From positions 310,001 to 374,000 of the forward strand of contig BPKO01000003.1 in the NCBI GenBank assembly GCA_026005175.1: a stretch of DNA of 64,000 nucleotides, written 5' to 3'. A model generated the notes under the pieces. It had not been told where the DNA came from, searched no databases, and was given only the letters and a program-made list of their open reading frames with translations. The position numbers were made by a program, and so were the translations under genes. Numbering within the stretch: the stretch's first letter is position 1; each line of letters begins with the position of its first letter. Source of the stretch: Candidatus Tectimicrobiota bacterium (GTDB lineage Bacteria > Tectomicrobia > Entotheonellia > Entotheonellales > Entotheonellaceae). Shown piece by piece: positions 25,847 to 34,451 of this stretch.

Positions 25847-27849
25847 TTAAGGCAGCACCACCGCCAGCGGCACCGTGGTCGCCGTTGCCGTCGCTTTCCC
25901 CACCACCGGCACCTCCCAGGCCACTTGCCGCAAGGCGCAAATGCCGCCGGCCTGCGTCTGGCAAAGCACCAGTCGCAGCGCCAGGGACACCACCGCGCGG
26001 GCCGCCGCGCGCTGCACTTGCAGCGGCACTTCCAGGGGCAGCTGCAGCGGCTGCAGCGTCTGCTGGCGATAGGCCACCGGCACCTCTGCGGCATCGCCGC
26101 GCACCTCGACGGCCAGGGTGGCAGGGGCTTCGGGATTCAGCTTCCAACCCGCTGGCAGCTGCGGCCGCAGCTGCAAGATGACCGGCGTGGCCACCGGCAG
26201 TGCCTGCTCGGCCACGCGGATGACGGTGGCCGCCGGCGCCAGGGTGGGCGCCGGCGGTGCCAGCGCCGGCAGCGCCAGGGTGCGCACGGTGCCGGCTTTG
26301 AGGTCCACCACCCGCACGCGGTGGTTGTTGGTATCGGCAACGTACAGGCGGTCGCCGGCCGCACTCAGCCCGCCGGGCTCGTCGAACTGCGCCTGCTCTG
26401 CGGCGCCATCGCGGCTGCCGGAGGTGCCGCTTCCGGCCAGGGTGGTGAGGCGGCCGCGGGAGAGGTCGAGGACTTTGAGCTTGTAGTTGTACGTGTCGGC
26501 CACGTAGAGGCGGCCGTCGGCGTAGGCCAGGCCCAGCGGATGCTGGAGGCGCGCTTCGCGGCCGGAGCCGTCGCGGTCACCAAACGTAAAGAGGCCGCCG
26601 CCGGCCAGGGTGGTGACTTCCCCAGAAGGGGCAAGGCCGATGCGGCGTACGGCGTTGGCTTCGGTGTCGGCCACATAGAGCCGTGCGCCATCGCCGCTGA
26701 GGCCGCTTGGCTGCGCCAGCAGCGCTTCGCTGCGCTCCCCGTCGCGCAGGCCCTCTTCGCCGGTGCCGGCAAAGGGCTCCAGCCACCCCGTGGGCAGGTG
26801 CAGGCGCCAGATCTGGTGCATGCCGGCCATGGCGATGTAGAGGCTGTCGCCCTGCAAGAAGAGGTCCCAGGGCGAGTTGAGCGGCGTGCGGCGGGCCGCC
26901 CCGGGGACGTTCCACGCCAAGGCCTTGGCCCCCGTGCCGGCCAGGGTGGTCACCGTGCCCTGCTGCAAGTCAACGCGGCGCAGCAAGTGATTGCCGGTGT
27001 CGGCCACGTAGAGCACCTCGCCGTCCAGCGCCAGACCTTGTGGGGCGCGAAAGGTGGCGGTGGCCAGAGGGGCCGTCTTCTGCCCCGGGCTGCCCGCTGC
27101 CGACCACCGCCAGCAACCGGCCCTCCAGATCGGTCACCACCAGGCGGTGATGGCCGCTGTCGGCAATAAAAAGCCGCGACGAGGCGGCATCGGCCAGCAC
27201 CTTGCCCGGGTAGCGCAGGGCGGTGGCGGCCGGCGGCGGCAAGGCCACCGCCGGTGCCGCGCCGGGCCGCAGCGTCCCCTTACGCCGGTGGTACGCCACC
27301 GTGGCGGCGATGAGGCGCTCCAGGCGCTGGTCGTGGTTCTCGCCCACAAAGCCCTGCAAGATCCGGCCCTCGGGGTCGATGACCACCAGCGTCGGCCAGC
27401 CCGGCACGCGGTAAGCCTGCCAGAGCTGCCAGTGCGGGTCGTTGACCACCGGATGGCGGATGCCGTAGCGCGCCACCGCCTGCTGCACGCTGTGCAGGGT
27501 GGCTTCGTGCGGGTACTTGGGGGTATGGACGCCGATGACCACCAGCACGTCGGCAAACGCCGTCTCCAGGCGGCGCAGCAGCGGCTGCACGTGCAGGCAG
27601 TTGATGCACCCGGCGGTCCAGAAGTCCAGCAGCACCACTTTCCCACGCAGGGCGCGCAGCGACAGCGGCTGCGCGCGGTTGACCCACGCCAGGCCGGCAG
27701 GAAACTCTGGCGCCGGGGTGCCCGCCGTGGTGACCAGCGCTTGTCGTGCTCCTGTCGCTTTCCTGAGGCAGCCCGCTGCTGGCCCCCCACAGCAAGACAA
27801 GCAACACCAGCCCTGGCAGCGCCTGCCCTCTTCTGCCCTCTCGCCGCAT
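25847..27849 (-). CDS. Thioredoxin-like / NHL-repeat lipoprotein (two frameshifts in this assembly)
   Basis: The start is ATG 27849 with AAGGAG upstream. It reads MRREGRRGQALPGLVLLVLLWG and, after skipping one G of the GGGGGG run (27783-27788 on the plus strand), PAAGC, a likely lipobox. Next comes a TlpA-like thioredoxin domain with the active site CINC in DFWTAGCINCLHVQPLL. After a second extra base at 27069-27072 the frame continues into five or six NHL beta-propeller blades (LYVADTGNHLLRRVDL, LYVADTYNYKLKVLDL). The last ~120 residues are a beta-domain with paired Cys (VLCQTQAGGICALRQ). This matches NHLRC2-type proteins with an added export signal. Role unknown; a redox protein in the cell envelope is likely. 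Convergent with the sulfotransferase. Confidence 0.8.
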
Positions 27850-27936
27850 CCCCTTTCTCCTTTTCCGTGCCGCATTGTACCAGAGCCCTGCCGGCAGGCC
27901 AAGCGGACTATCTTGCTGGCAGGACTGCCGCCTGCC

Positions 27937-27945
27937 TGGTATACT
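27937..27945 (+). promoter_or_regulatory. Extended -10 promoter for aguB
   Basis: TGGTATACT (TGN plus TATACT), 33 bases upstream of the ATG. There is no clear -35, as expected for extended -10 promoters. Confidence 0.45.
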
Positions 27946-27978
27946 CCTCAGCAATCCTGGCGGTTGAGGACGCGTTTT

Positions 27979-28908
27979 ATGGCGGCATCCACGGTCACCC
28001 TGGGCCTCATCCAGATGCAGGCGCGGCCCACGCCGGCCGAGAACCTGGCCGTGGCCCAGGAGCGCATTCGCGCCGCTGCTGCCCAAGGGGCGCAGATCAT
28101 TTGCTTGCAGGAGCTCTTTGCCTCCCCTTACTTCTGCCAGCACGAAGACGCGCGGCACTTTGCCCTCGCCGAGCCCATTCCCGGCCCGACCACCTCGGCC
28201 CTGGCGCGGCTGGCCGCGGCGCTGCAGGTGGTGCTCATCGTGCCGCTCTTTGAGCGCCGCACTGCGGGCTTGTACCACAACAGCGCCGTCATCCTCGACG
28301 CCGACGGCACCTGCTTGGGAACGTACCGCAAGATGCACCTCCCCGACGACCCGGGCTACTACGAGAAGTTTTACTTCGCCCCAGGGGATCTGGGGTTTCA
28401 CAGCTACGCCACCCGCTACGGGCGCATCGGGGTCCTCATTTGCTGGGACCAGTGGTTTCCTGAAGCCGCCCGCCTCACCGCCCTCGGCGGGGCGCAAGTG
28501 CTCTTTTATCCCAGCGCCATTGGCTGGCACGACGGCGAGCCGGCCGCCGTCAGGCAAGCGCAGCACGAGGCCTGGGAAGTGGTGCAGCGCAGCCACGCCA
28601 TTGCCAACGGCGTTTACGTGGCGGCCGTCAACCGCGTGGGGCGCGAAGGCGAGGTCACCTTCTGGGGGGCTTCTTTTGTCGCCGCCCCCGACGGCCGGGT
28701 GCTGGCGCGTGCTGCCCACGACGAAGAAGCGATCCTGGTGGTGACTTGTGACCTGGCGGCCATCGAGCGCATGCGCCACGACTGGCCTTTTCTGCGCGAC
28801 CGCCGCATCGACGCCTATGCCCCGCTTACCTGCAGGTTCCTCGACCATGCCGTCTCTGCCGCCGGTGGCCTACGGCTACCGCATGCCCGCGGAGTGGGAG
28901 CCCCATAG
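27979..28908 (+). CDS. aguB: N-carbamoylputrescine amidase (nitrilase family)
   Basis: A 309-aa nitrilase-superfamily protein. The catalytic triad is visible as Glu in CLQELFASPYF, Lys in YRKMHLPDDPGYYEKFYF and Cys in GVLICWDQWFPEAARL. The EKFYFAPGD and CWDQWFPE blocks are typical of N-carbamoylputrescine amidases. It releases putrescine, CO2 and ammonia from N-carbamoylputrescine. Its 3' end overlaps aguA by 62 bases, so the two steps from agmatine to putrescine are co-expressed. The true start is 27979, with GAGGA upstream. The last ~20 residues run past the usual family end. Confidence 0.9.
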   Translation: MAASTVTLGLIQMQARPTPAENLAVAQERIRAAAAQGAQIICLQELFASPYFCQHEDARHFALAEPIPGPTTSALARLAAALQVVLIVPLFERRTAGLYHNSAVILDADGTCLGTYRKMHLPDDPGYYEKFYFAPGDLGFHSYATRYGRIGVLICWDQWFPEAARLTALGGAQVLFYPSAIGWHDGEPAAVRQAQHEAWEVVQRSHAIANGVYVAAVNRVGREGEVTFWGASFVAAPDGRVLARAAHDEEAILVVTCDLAAIERMRHDWPFLRDRRIDAYAPLTCRFLDHAVSAAGGLRLPHARGVGAP

Positions 28909-29884
28909 CGCCACCTGGCTGGCCTGGCCGCACAACCGCGACAACTGGGAAGCGCAGCTCGAGCCGGTGCAGGCCCTTTTCTTGCGCCTCATTGCCGTGC
29001 TGCAGGCGCACGAAACCGTGCACCTGCTGGTCAACGACGCGGCCACGGAAGCCCACGTTCGGCAGCGGCTGGCGGCCCTGGGCTGCCAGCCGCGCCGGCT
29101 CGTCTGCCACCGGCTGCCCACCGTGGACGTATGGCTGCGCGACAGCGGCCCGACGTTTGTCACCGCCCCCCATGGCCTGGCCGCCGTCGCCTGGCGCTTC
29201 AATGCCTGGGGCGGCAAGTACGCCGACATGATGGCCGACGCCGCGCTGGCGCCCCAGATCGCCGCCCGCCTCGGCGTGCCCTGCTTCACCCCCGAGGTGG
29301 TGCTGGAAGGCGGCGCCATCGACGTCGACGGCTGCGGCAGCGCCCTGGCCACCGAGCAGTGCCTGCTGCATCCCAACCGCAACCCGCACCTGGCGCGCCG
29401 CGAGCTGGAGGGCCTTCTGCACGCCTACCTCGGCGTGCGGCGCCTCATCTGGCTCGGGCAGGGCCTGGCCGGCGACGACACCGACGGCCACGTCGACAAC
29501 ATCGCCCGCTTTGTGGCCCCCGCCACCGTGGTCTGCGCCCTGGCCACCGACCCGCGCGACGAAAACTTCGCCGCTTTGCAGGACAACTACCGGCGCCTAC
29601 AGGCGGCCACCGACGCTGCCGGCCGCCCTTTGCGCGTGGTGCCGCTTCCCCTCCCCGCCCCGCGCTATGCCGAGGACCTGCGCCTGCCCGCCAGCTACCT
29701 GAACTTTTACCTCGCCAACCGCCTCGTCCTGGTGCCCACTTACGACGACCCGCAGGATGCCGTGGCCCTGGCCACCCTGCAGCGCCTCTTTCCCGAGCGG
29801 CGCGTGCTCGGCCTGCCCTGCCTGCCGCTGGTGTGGGGCCAGGGCGCCCTCCACTGCGTCACCCAGCAGCAGCCCGCGGTTTAA
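28847..29884 (+). CDS. aguA: Agmatine deiminase
   Basis: A 345-aa PAD-family amidinotransferase-fold enzyme. Motifs are TVDVWLRDSGPTFV, EGGAIDVDGCGSALATEQCLL, the catalytic His/Asp in GDDTDGHVDNIARF and the nucleophilic Cys in GQGALHCVTQQQP. It converts agmatine to N-carbamoylputrescine and ammonia, which AguB then cleaves. ATG 28847, inside the end of aguB, gives the usual MP..GYRMPAEWEPH N-terminus. Together the pair makes putrescine without ornithine. An arginine decarboxylase is not in the window. Confidence 0.93.
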   Translation: MPSLPPVAYGYRMPAEWEPHSATWLAWPHNRDNWEAQLEPVQALFLRLIAVLQAHETVHLLVNDAATEAHVRQRLAALGCQPRRLVCHRLPTVDVWLRDSGPTFVTAPHGLAAVAWRFNAWGGKYADMMADAALAPQIAARLGVPCFTPEVVLEGGAIDVDGCGSALATEQCLLHPNRNPHLARRELEGLLHAYLGVRRLIWLGQGLAGDDTDGHVDNIARFVAPATVVCALATDPRDENFAALQDNYRRLQAATDAAGRPLRVVPLPLPAPRYAEDLRLPASYLNFYLANRLVLVPTYDDPQDAVALATLQRLFPERRVLGLPCLPLVWGQGALHCVTQQQPAV

Positions 29885-29899
29885 AATCCGCTGGCGGGC

Positions 29900-29908
29900 T
29901 GGTAAGAT
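29900..29908 (+). promoter_or_regulatory. Extended -10 promoter for the DUF255 gene
   Basis: TGGTAAGAT, 36 bases upstream of the ATG at 29945, within the short gap after aguA. Confidence 0.4.
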
Positions 29909-29944
29909 GAGGAAAGCGCCCCTCTTTTTGCAGAAAGGGTTGTT

Positions 29945-32034
29945 ATGACTTCACCGCCCAAGCACCCCAACCGGCTCATTCACGAAACCAGCCCTTACTT
30001 GCGCCAGCACGCCTACAACCCCGTGGACTGGTATCCCTGGGGACCGGAGGCGCTGGCCAAGGCGCGCGCCGAGGACAAGCCCATCCTGCTTTCGATCGGC
30101 TACTCGGCCTGCCACTGGTGCCACGTCATGGAGCGCGAGTGCTTCGAGAACGAGGCCATCGCCGCGCTGATGAACGCCCACTTCGTCAACATCAAAGTGG
30201 ACCGCGAGGAGCGGCCCGACCTGGACCACCTCTACCAAAGCGTGGTGCAGCTGATGACCGGGCAAGGGGGTTGGCCGCTGACCGTGTTTCTGACCCCCGA
30301 GCAGGAGCCGTTTTACGGCGGCACCTACTTTCCGCCCGACGACCGCTACGGGCGCCCCGGCTTTCCGCGCGTGCTGCGCGCGGTAGCCGAAGCCTACCGC
30401 CAGCGCCGGGGAGACATCGCCGCCAGCGTGCAGCAAATCCGCGAGGGCCCCTGCAGCGGCTGTCGACGTTTGCCGTTGAGGGGGAAACCGCCCTCACCCC
30501 GGAGCTTCTGGCGCAGGCTGCGCGGGGGCTGCTCAGCCAGATGGACACCGTGCACGGAGGCTTTGGCAGCCAGCCCAAGTTTCCCAACGCCACCAACCTC
30601 GAGTTCTTGCTGCGCTACTGGCACCGCAGCGGCGACCAGCGCGTTCTCGACCTGGTGACCCTTACCCTGGACGCCATGGCGCGCGGCGGCATTTACGACC
30701 AGCTCGGCGGCGGCTTTCACCGCTACGCGGTGGACGAGCGCTGGCGGGTGCCACACTTTGAAAAAATGCTTTACGACAACGCCCAGCTCTTGCCGCTCTA
30801 TGCCCACGCCTACCAGATCACCGGCAGCCCGCTTTACGCCCGCGTGGTACGCGAGACCCTGGCCTATCTGGAGCGCGAGATGTGGCACCCCGAAGGGGGC
30901 TTCTACGCCACCCAGGACGCCGACAGCGAAGGGGAAGAGGGCAAGTTTTACGTCTGGCGCAAAGCAGAAGTGGACGCCTTGCTGGGGGAGGCCTCACGGC
31001 TGGTCTGCCGCTACTACGACATTACGGAAACCGGCAACTGGGAACACGGCAAGAACATTCTGCACCTGACCCTGTCGCCCGAGCAGCTGGCCAGCCTCTT
31101 TGACCGCCCGCTGGCCGAGGTAACGGCGCAGCTCGAGGCGGCCAAGGCGGTGCTCTTTGCGGCACGCGAAAAGCGCGTCAAGCCCTTCCGTGACGAGAAG
31201 ATCCTCACGGCGTGGAACGGCCTGCTGCTTTCGGGCCTGCTCGAAGTTGCCAACGTGCTGGGCGAAACGCGCGTGGTACCTCTGGTGCAGCGCACTTTTG
31301 CCTTCATCGAGCGCCATCTCTTGCGCGACGGCCAGCTGCTGCGCGTTTACAAGGACGGGCAGGCCAAGCTGCCTGGCTACCTCGACGACTACGCCCTTTT
31401 CATCGCCGCCCTTCTGGATGCCTTCGAGAGCCTTGGCGAAGCGCGCTACTTCCGGCTGGCCCTGACGCTCACCGAGGTGATGCTCGAGGAATTTTGGGAC
31501 GAGGCACAAGGCGGCTTTTTCTTCACCGGCAAGCACCACGAAGCGCTGCTTGCCCGCCCCAAGCAGGTCTTCGACCAGGCCCTGCCTGCCGGCATGGCGG
31601 TCGCCACCCACGTCTTGCTGCGGCTGTACCACCTCACCGGGCGCGCGGATTACTTGCAGCGGGCCGAGCGCGTCTTGCGAGGGCTCGCCTCGGCCATGGC
31701 GCAGCACCCCTTTGGCTTTGGCAGCTTGCTCTGTGCGCTGGATTTCTACCTCGACAAGCCGCTCGAGGTGGTGATCATGGGGGCGCCGCAGGCCCCGGCC
31801 ACCCAGGCCCTGCGGCGCTGCGTCTACCAGCACTACCTGCCCAACCGGCTCGTGGTGCCGCTTGACCCGCAGCAATACGAGACCCTCCTGCAGGACCTGC
31901 CGCCCCTGCGGGACCTCCTGGCCGGCAAGGCGCCGATCAACGGGCAGCCCACCGCGTATGTCTGTCACGACTTTACCTGTTCTGCGCCGGTGACCGACCC
32001 CGCGGCCCTGGCGCCGCTGCTGCGCCGGCGCTGA
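29945..32034 (+). CDS. Thioredoxin domain-containing protein, DUF255/YyaL (spermatogenesis-associated 20-like), frameshifted
   Basis: After restoring one C in the CCCC run at 30448-30451 the two frames give ~696 aa, close to the family's usual ~680. The N-terminal thioredoxin-like domain is typical: [24 protein letters not shown], then the CHWC motif in [18 protein letters not shown]. The C-terminal half is a six-hairpin (alpha/alpha) barrel of glycosidase type ([52 protein letters not shown]). The biochemical function of this widespread family is unknown. Convergent with yjbQ. Confidence 0.85.
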
Positions 32035-32050
32035 GGAGGTGGGCTGAACA

Positions 32051-32464
32051 TCAACGCAGGGTAACGAGCAGCTGGCGGTCGCGCGGGCCGTCAAACTCAA
32101 ACAGCAGCACCGCCTGCCAGGTGCCGAGCTGGAGCTTGCCGTTGCGGACGGGAATGGTCTCGCTGGGGCCGAGGAGAGCGGCTTTGATGTGCGCCGCCGC
32201 GTTGTCGTCGACTTGGTCGTGGCGCCAGATGCCTTCGGGAATCAGCCGCTCGAGTGCCTCGAGAATGTCCTCGCCAATGTTGGGGTCGGCATTTTCGTTG
32301 ACGGTGACCGCGGCCGTGGTGTGGGCCACATACACCGCACACAGCCCGTCGGTCACCCCGCTTTTTTTGACCGCTTCTTCGACCAGCGGGGTGATGTCCA
32401 CCACCTGGCACTTGCGGCTGGTCTGGACTCGAAACTCTACCGTGCAGCAGGTTTCCGTCGCCAT
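32051..32464 (-). CDS. yjbQ: YjbQ family secondary thiamine-phosphate synthase-like protein
   Basis: A 137-aa protein with the full family pattern: VDITPLVEEAVKKSGVTDGLCAVYVAHTTAAVTVNEN, then WRHDQVDDNAAAHIKAALLGPSETIPV and a C-terminal LGTWQAVLLFEFDGPRDRQLLV. Some members can complement a thiamine-phosphate synthase mutant weakly; the physiological role is not settled. ATG 32464 has GGAG six bases upstream; the longer ORF-track N-terminus is not conserved. It stands alone, divergent from the metallo-hydrolase. Confidence 0.9.
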   Translation of the reverse strand: MATETCCTVEFRVQTSRKCQVVDITPLVEEAVKKSGVTDGLCAVYVAHTTAAVTVNENADPNIGEDILEALERLIPEGIWRHDQVDDNAAAHIKAALLGPSETIPVRNGKLQLGTWQAVLLFEFDGPRDRQLLVTLR

Positions 32465-32635
32465 AGGACGCTCCATTGGAGGAAGTCGTCTTGGCCTCAT
32501 GGCCAAAAGGCCCGCTCGCAGGGGGGCACGCGCGGGCCACACCTCGTGCGGGATGCTTTAATTATGAACCATCGCTTCTGGGCAGCGCCACCGCAGCGGC
32601 GCGGCCCGCCCCTCGTCACCGCCTCGTGTGCACAG

Positions 32636-32641
32636 TATAAA
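32636..32641 (+). promoter_or_regulatory. -10 box upstream of the metallo-hydrolase
   Basis: TATAAA, 70 bases before the start codon at 32711. The 246-base gap 32465-32710 between two divergent genes otherwise shows no ORF worth calling and no strong -35. Confidence 0.35.
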
Positions 32642-32710
32642 AGACGGCAAGACCGGCGGCAAGCACGCCAGGCGTGGCGCTGCCCCCCGGCCTTGTGAGA
32701 GGAGAACGCC

Positions 32711-33481
32711 ATGCGCCTGTATGCCTTGACGTGCGGCCACTTCGAAATTCGCAAGCGGATGTTCATTGCCGACGCCGAGGACGGCGAAACGCGCCTGCGC
32801 ATCCCGGTGCCGGCGTTTCTCATCGTCCATCCCCAAGGCAACGTGCTGTTTGACACCGGACTGCACGCCCAGGGGCTGGCCGATCCCTGGGGCCGCTGGG
32901 GTGGGCTGAACAAGGCCCTGGTGCCTCATCTTTCCCTCGACGACCACATCCTGCACCAGCTGGCCAGTCTGGGGGTGCGCGCCGCCGACATTCGCTACGT
33001 GGCCAACTCTCACCTTCACCACGACCATGCTGGCGGCAACGCGGCGTTTCCCCGTGCCACTTTCCTGGTGCAGCGCCGCGAGCTGCAGGCCGTGCGCGAC
33101 CCGCAGCTGGTGCGCACGGTGGGCTACTTTCCCGAGGACTGCGCCCTGGAGGCAAACTACCAGGCCCTTGACGGCGAGTACGACCTGTTTGGCGACGGGG
33201 CTCTCGTGCTCTTCCCCACTCCGGGGCACACCCCCGGGCACCAGTCGCTGCGCGTCACTTTTGCCGACGGCAGGCGCTTGGTCTTGACCGGCGACGCCTG
33301 CTACCTGCGCGAGACCCTCTTCCACCGGCGGCTGCCCAAGGTGGTTTGGAACGCCCCGCAGGCGCTGCAAAGCCTGGAGGTGCTGTTTCAGCTCCAGCAG
33401 GCGCCGCAGACGCTGGTCATTCCCGGCCACGACCCCGAAGTGTGGCCCACCCTGCGCCACGCCCCGGCGTATTACGCCTAG
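32711..33481 (+). CDS. Metallo-beta-lactamase-fold hydrolase, N-acyl homoserine lactonase type
   Basis: A 256-aa MBL protein. The metal site HxHxDH is present as NSHLHHDHAGGN, followed by the family blocks PTPGHTPGHQSLRVTF and LTGDACYLRE and a final His in IPGHDPEVW. The arrangement SHLHxDHAGGN...PGHTPGHQSL...TGDA is that of AiiA/AttM AHL lactonases, which open the lactone ring of acyl-homoserine lactone signals. No LuxI/LuxR homologue is in the window, so another lactone or ester substrate is possible. It is cytoplasmic, with GAGAGGAGAA upstream of the start. Confidence 0.85.
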   Translation: MRLYALTCGHFEIRKRMFIADAEDGETRLRIPVPAFLIVHPQGNVLFDTGLHAQGLADPWGRWGGLNKALVPHLSLDDHILHQLASLGVRAADIRYVANSHLHHDHAGGNAAFPRATFLVQRRELQAVRDPQLVRTVGYFPEDCALEANYQALDGEYDLFGDGALVLFPTPGHTPGHQSLRVTFADGRRLVLTGDACYLRETLFHRRLPKVVWNAPQALQSLEVLFQLQQAPQTLVIPGHDPEVWPTLRHAPAYYA

Positions 33482-33485
33482 GGGC

Positions 33486-33974
33486 TCAGCGCGACCCTTG
33501 CAGCTCCTTGAGCTGCTGCTGCAGGCGGGCCACCAGCGCCTCCAGCTCGCGCAGGCGCGCCGCATCGGCCGCTGCGCTGGCCTGGAGGCGAGCTTTTTCA
33601 ATCGCCTGGCGGATGGCCTTGCCCAAGAGGCTGGAGTTGACCTGGTCCTTGCGGAAGTAGTCGAGGGCGCCGGCCTGCAGCGCCGCCACCGGTAGACGCT
33701 CCTGCCCGTAAGCGGTGAGCATGATCACCGGGGTGGGCAGGCCGCGCCGCTGCTTCTCGTTGAGGAAGGCTAGGCCGTCCATGTCGGGCAAGTAGTAGTC
33801 GAGCAGCACCAGATCGTACGCTTCCCGCTCCAGCGCCTCCAGCCCGGCTTGCGCCGTCTCGACGTGCGTTACGGTAAAGGTGGCGTCTTCGGCCTGGCGC
33901 AAGATGCGCTCGAGAAGCAACGTATCGCGCTTGGAATCGTCAATGACCAGTAAACGGTATGAGGGCACTGCCAT
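33486..33974 (-). CDS. Stand-alone response regulator receiver with C-terminal coiled coil
   Basis: A 162-aa CheY-like receiver. Acidic pocket LLVIDDSKRD, phospho-acceptor Asp in LVLLDYYLPDMDG, signalling Thr in VIMLTAYG and Lys in DYFRKDQ. After residue ~125 there is a coiled coil (ARLRELEALVARLQQQLKELQ) but no DNA-binding or enzyme domain. ATG 33974 has AAGGAG six bases upstream. It is the last gene of a kinase-receiver-receiver unit. Confidence 0.88.
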   Translation of the reverse strand: MAVPSYRLLVIDDSKRDTLLLERILRQAEDATFTVTHVETAQAGLEALEREAYDLVLLDYYLPDMDGLAFLNEKQRRGLPTPVIMLTAYGQERLPVAALQAGALDYFRKDQVNSSLLGKAIRQAIEKARLQASAAADAARLRELEALVARLQQQLKELQGSR

Positions 33975-34008
33975 GGGCAACTCCTTCTGGGTCCTCGGCG
34001 CAGGCTGC

Positions 34009-34451
34009 CTAGACGTCGGGCGGCAGCTCCACCAGTTCGAGCCAGAACTTGCCGAGGCATCGGATTACCTCGGTAAAGCGGGCGAACTCCACCGGCTTGA
34101 GCAGGTAAGCGTTGGCCCCCGCCTCGTACGCCAGGCCGCACGTCATCGGGGGCGGCCGGAGGTGGTCAGCACGACCACCGGCACCTGCTTGAAGCGGTGG
34201 TCTTGCTTCACGTAGCGCAAGAGCTCGTGCCCGCTCATGCGAGGCAAGTTGAGGTCGAGCAGGATGAGATCCGGCCGCGGGGAGGTGTGCGGGTCGCGGT
34301 ACGGGCCTTCCCGCTGCAAGTAAGCCAGGGCCTCGTCGCCGTCACGCACCACGCGCAAGTCGTGGGCCAGCCCGGCCTGGGTGAAGGCGCGCTGCGTCAA
34401 GCGCACGTCGCGCGGGTTGTCTTCAACCAGCAGCACGGTCAGCTGTCGCAT
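34009..34451 (-). CDS. Small response regulator (Rcp1-like receiver), frameshifted in this assembly
   Basis: The first 102 codons read VLLVEDNPRDVRLTQRAFTQAG, LILLDLNLPRMSGHELL and VPVVVLTTSG, a receiver of the Rcp1/hybrid-kinase-associated type. The frame is broken at the five-G run 34148-34152. Restoring one base continues into YEAGANAYLLKPVEFARFTEVI and a normal C-terminus ending at TAG 34009, about 147 aa. Its start overlaps the kinase gene by 29 bases. Such receivers usually take phosphate from an adjacent PAS histidine kinase. Confidence 0.82.

Noticed and set aside
34009-34451. TGA read-through as selenocysteine in the small response regulator, given selAB nearby
   Set aside because: The sequence after the in-frame TGA does not resemble a receiver in that frame; the conserved C-terminus is in another frame, so it is an indel and not Sec recoding.
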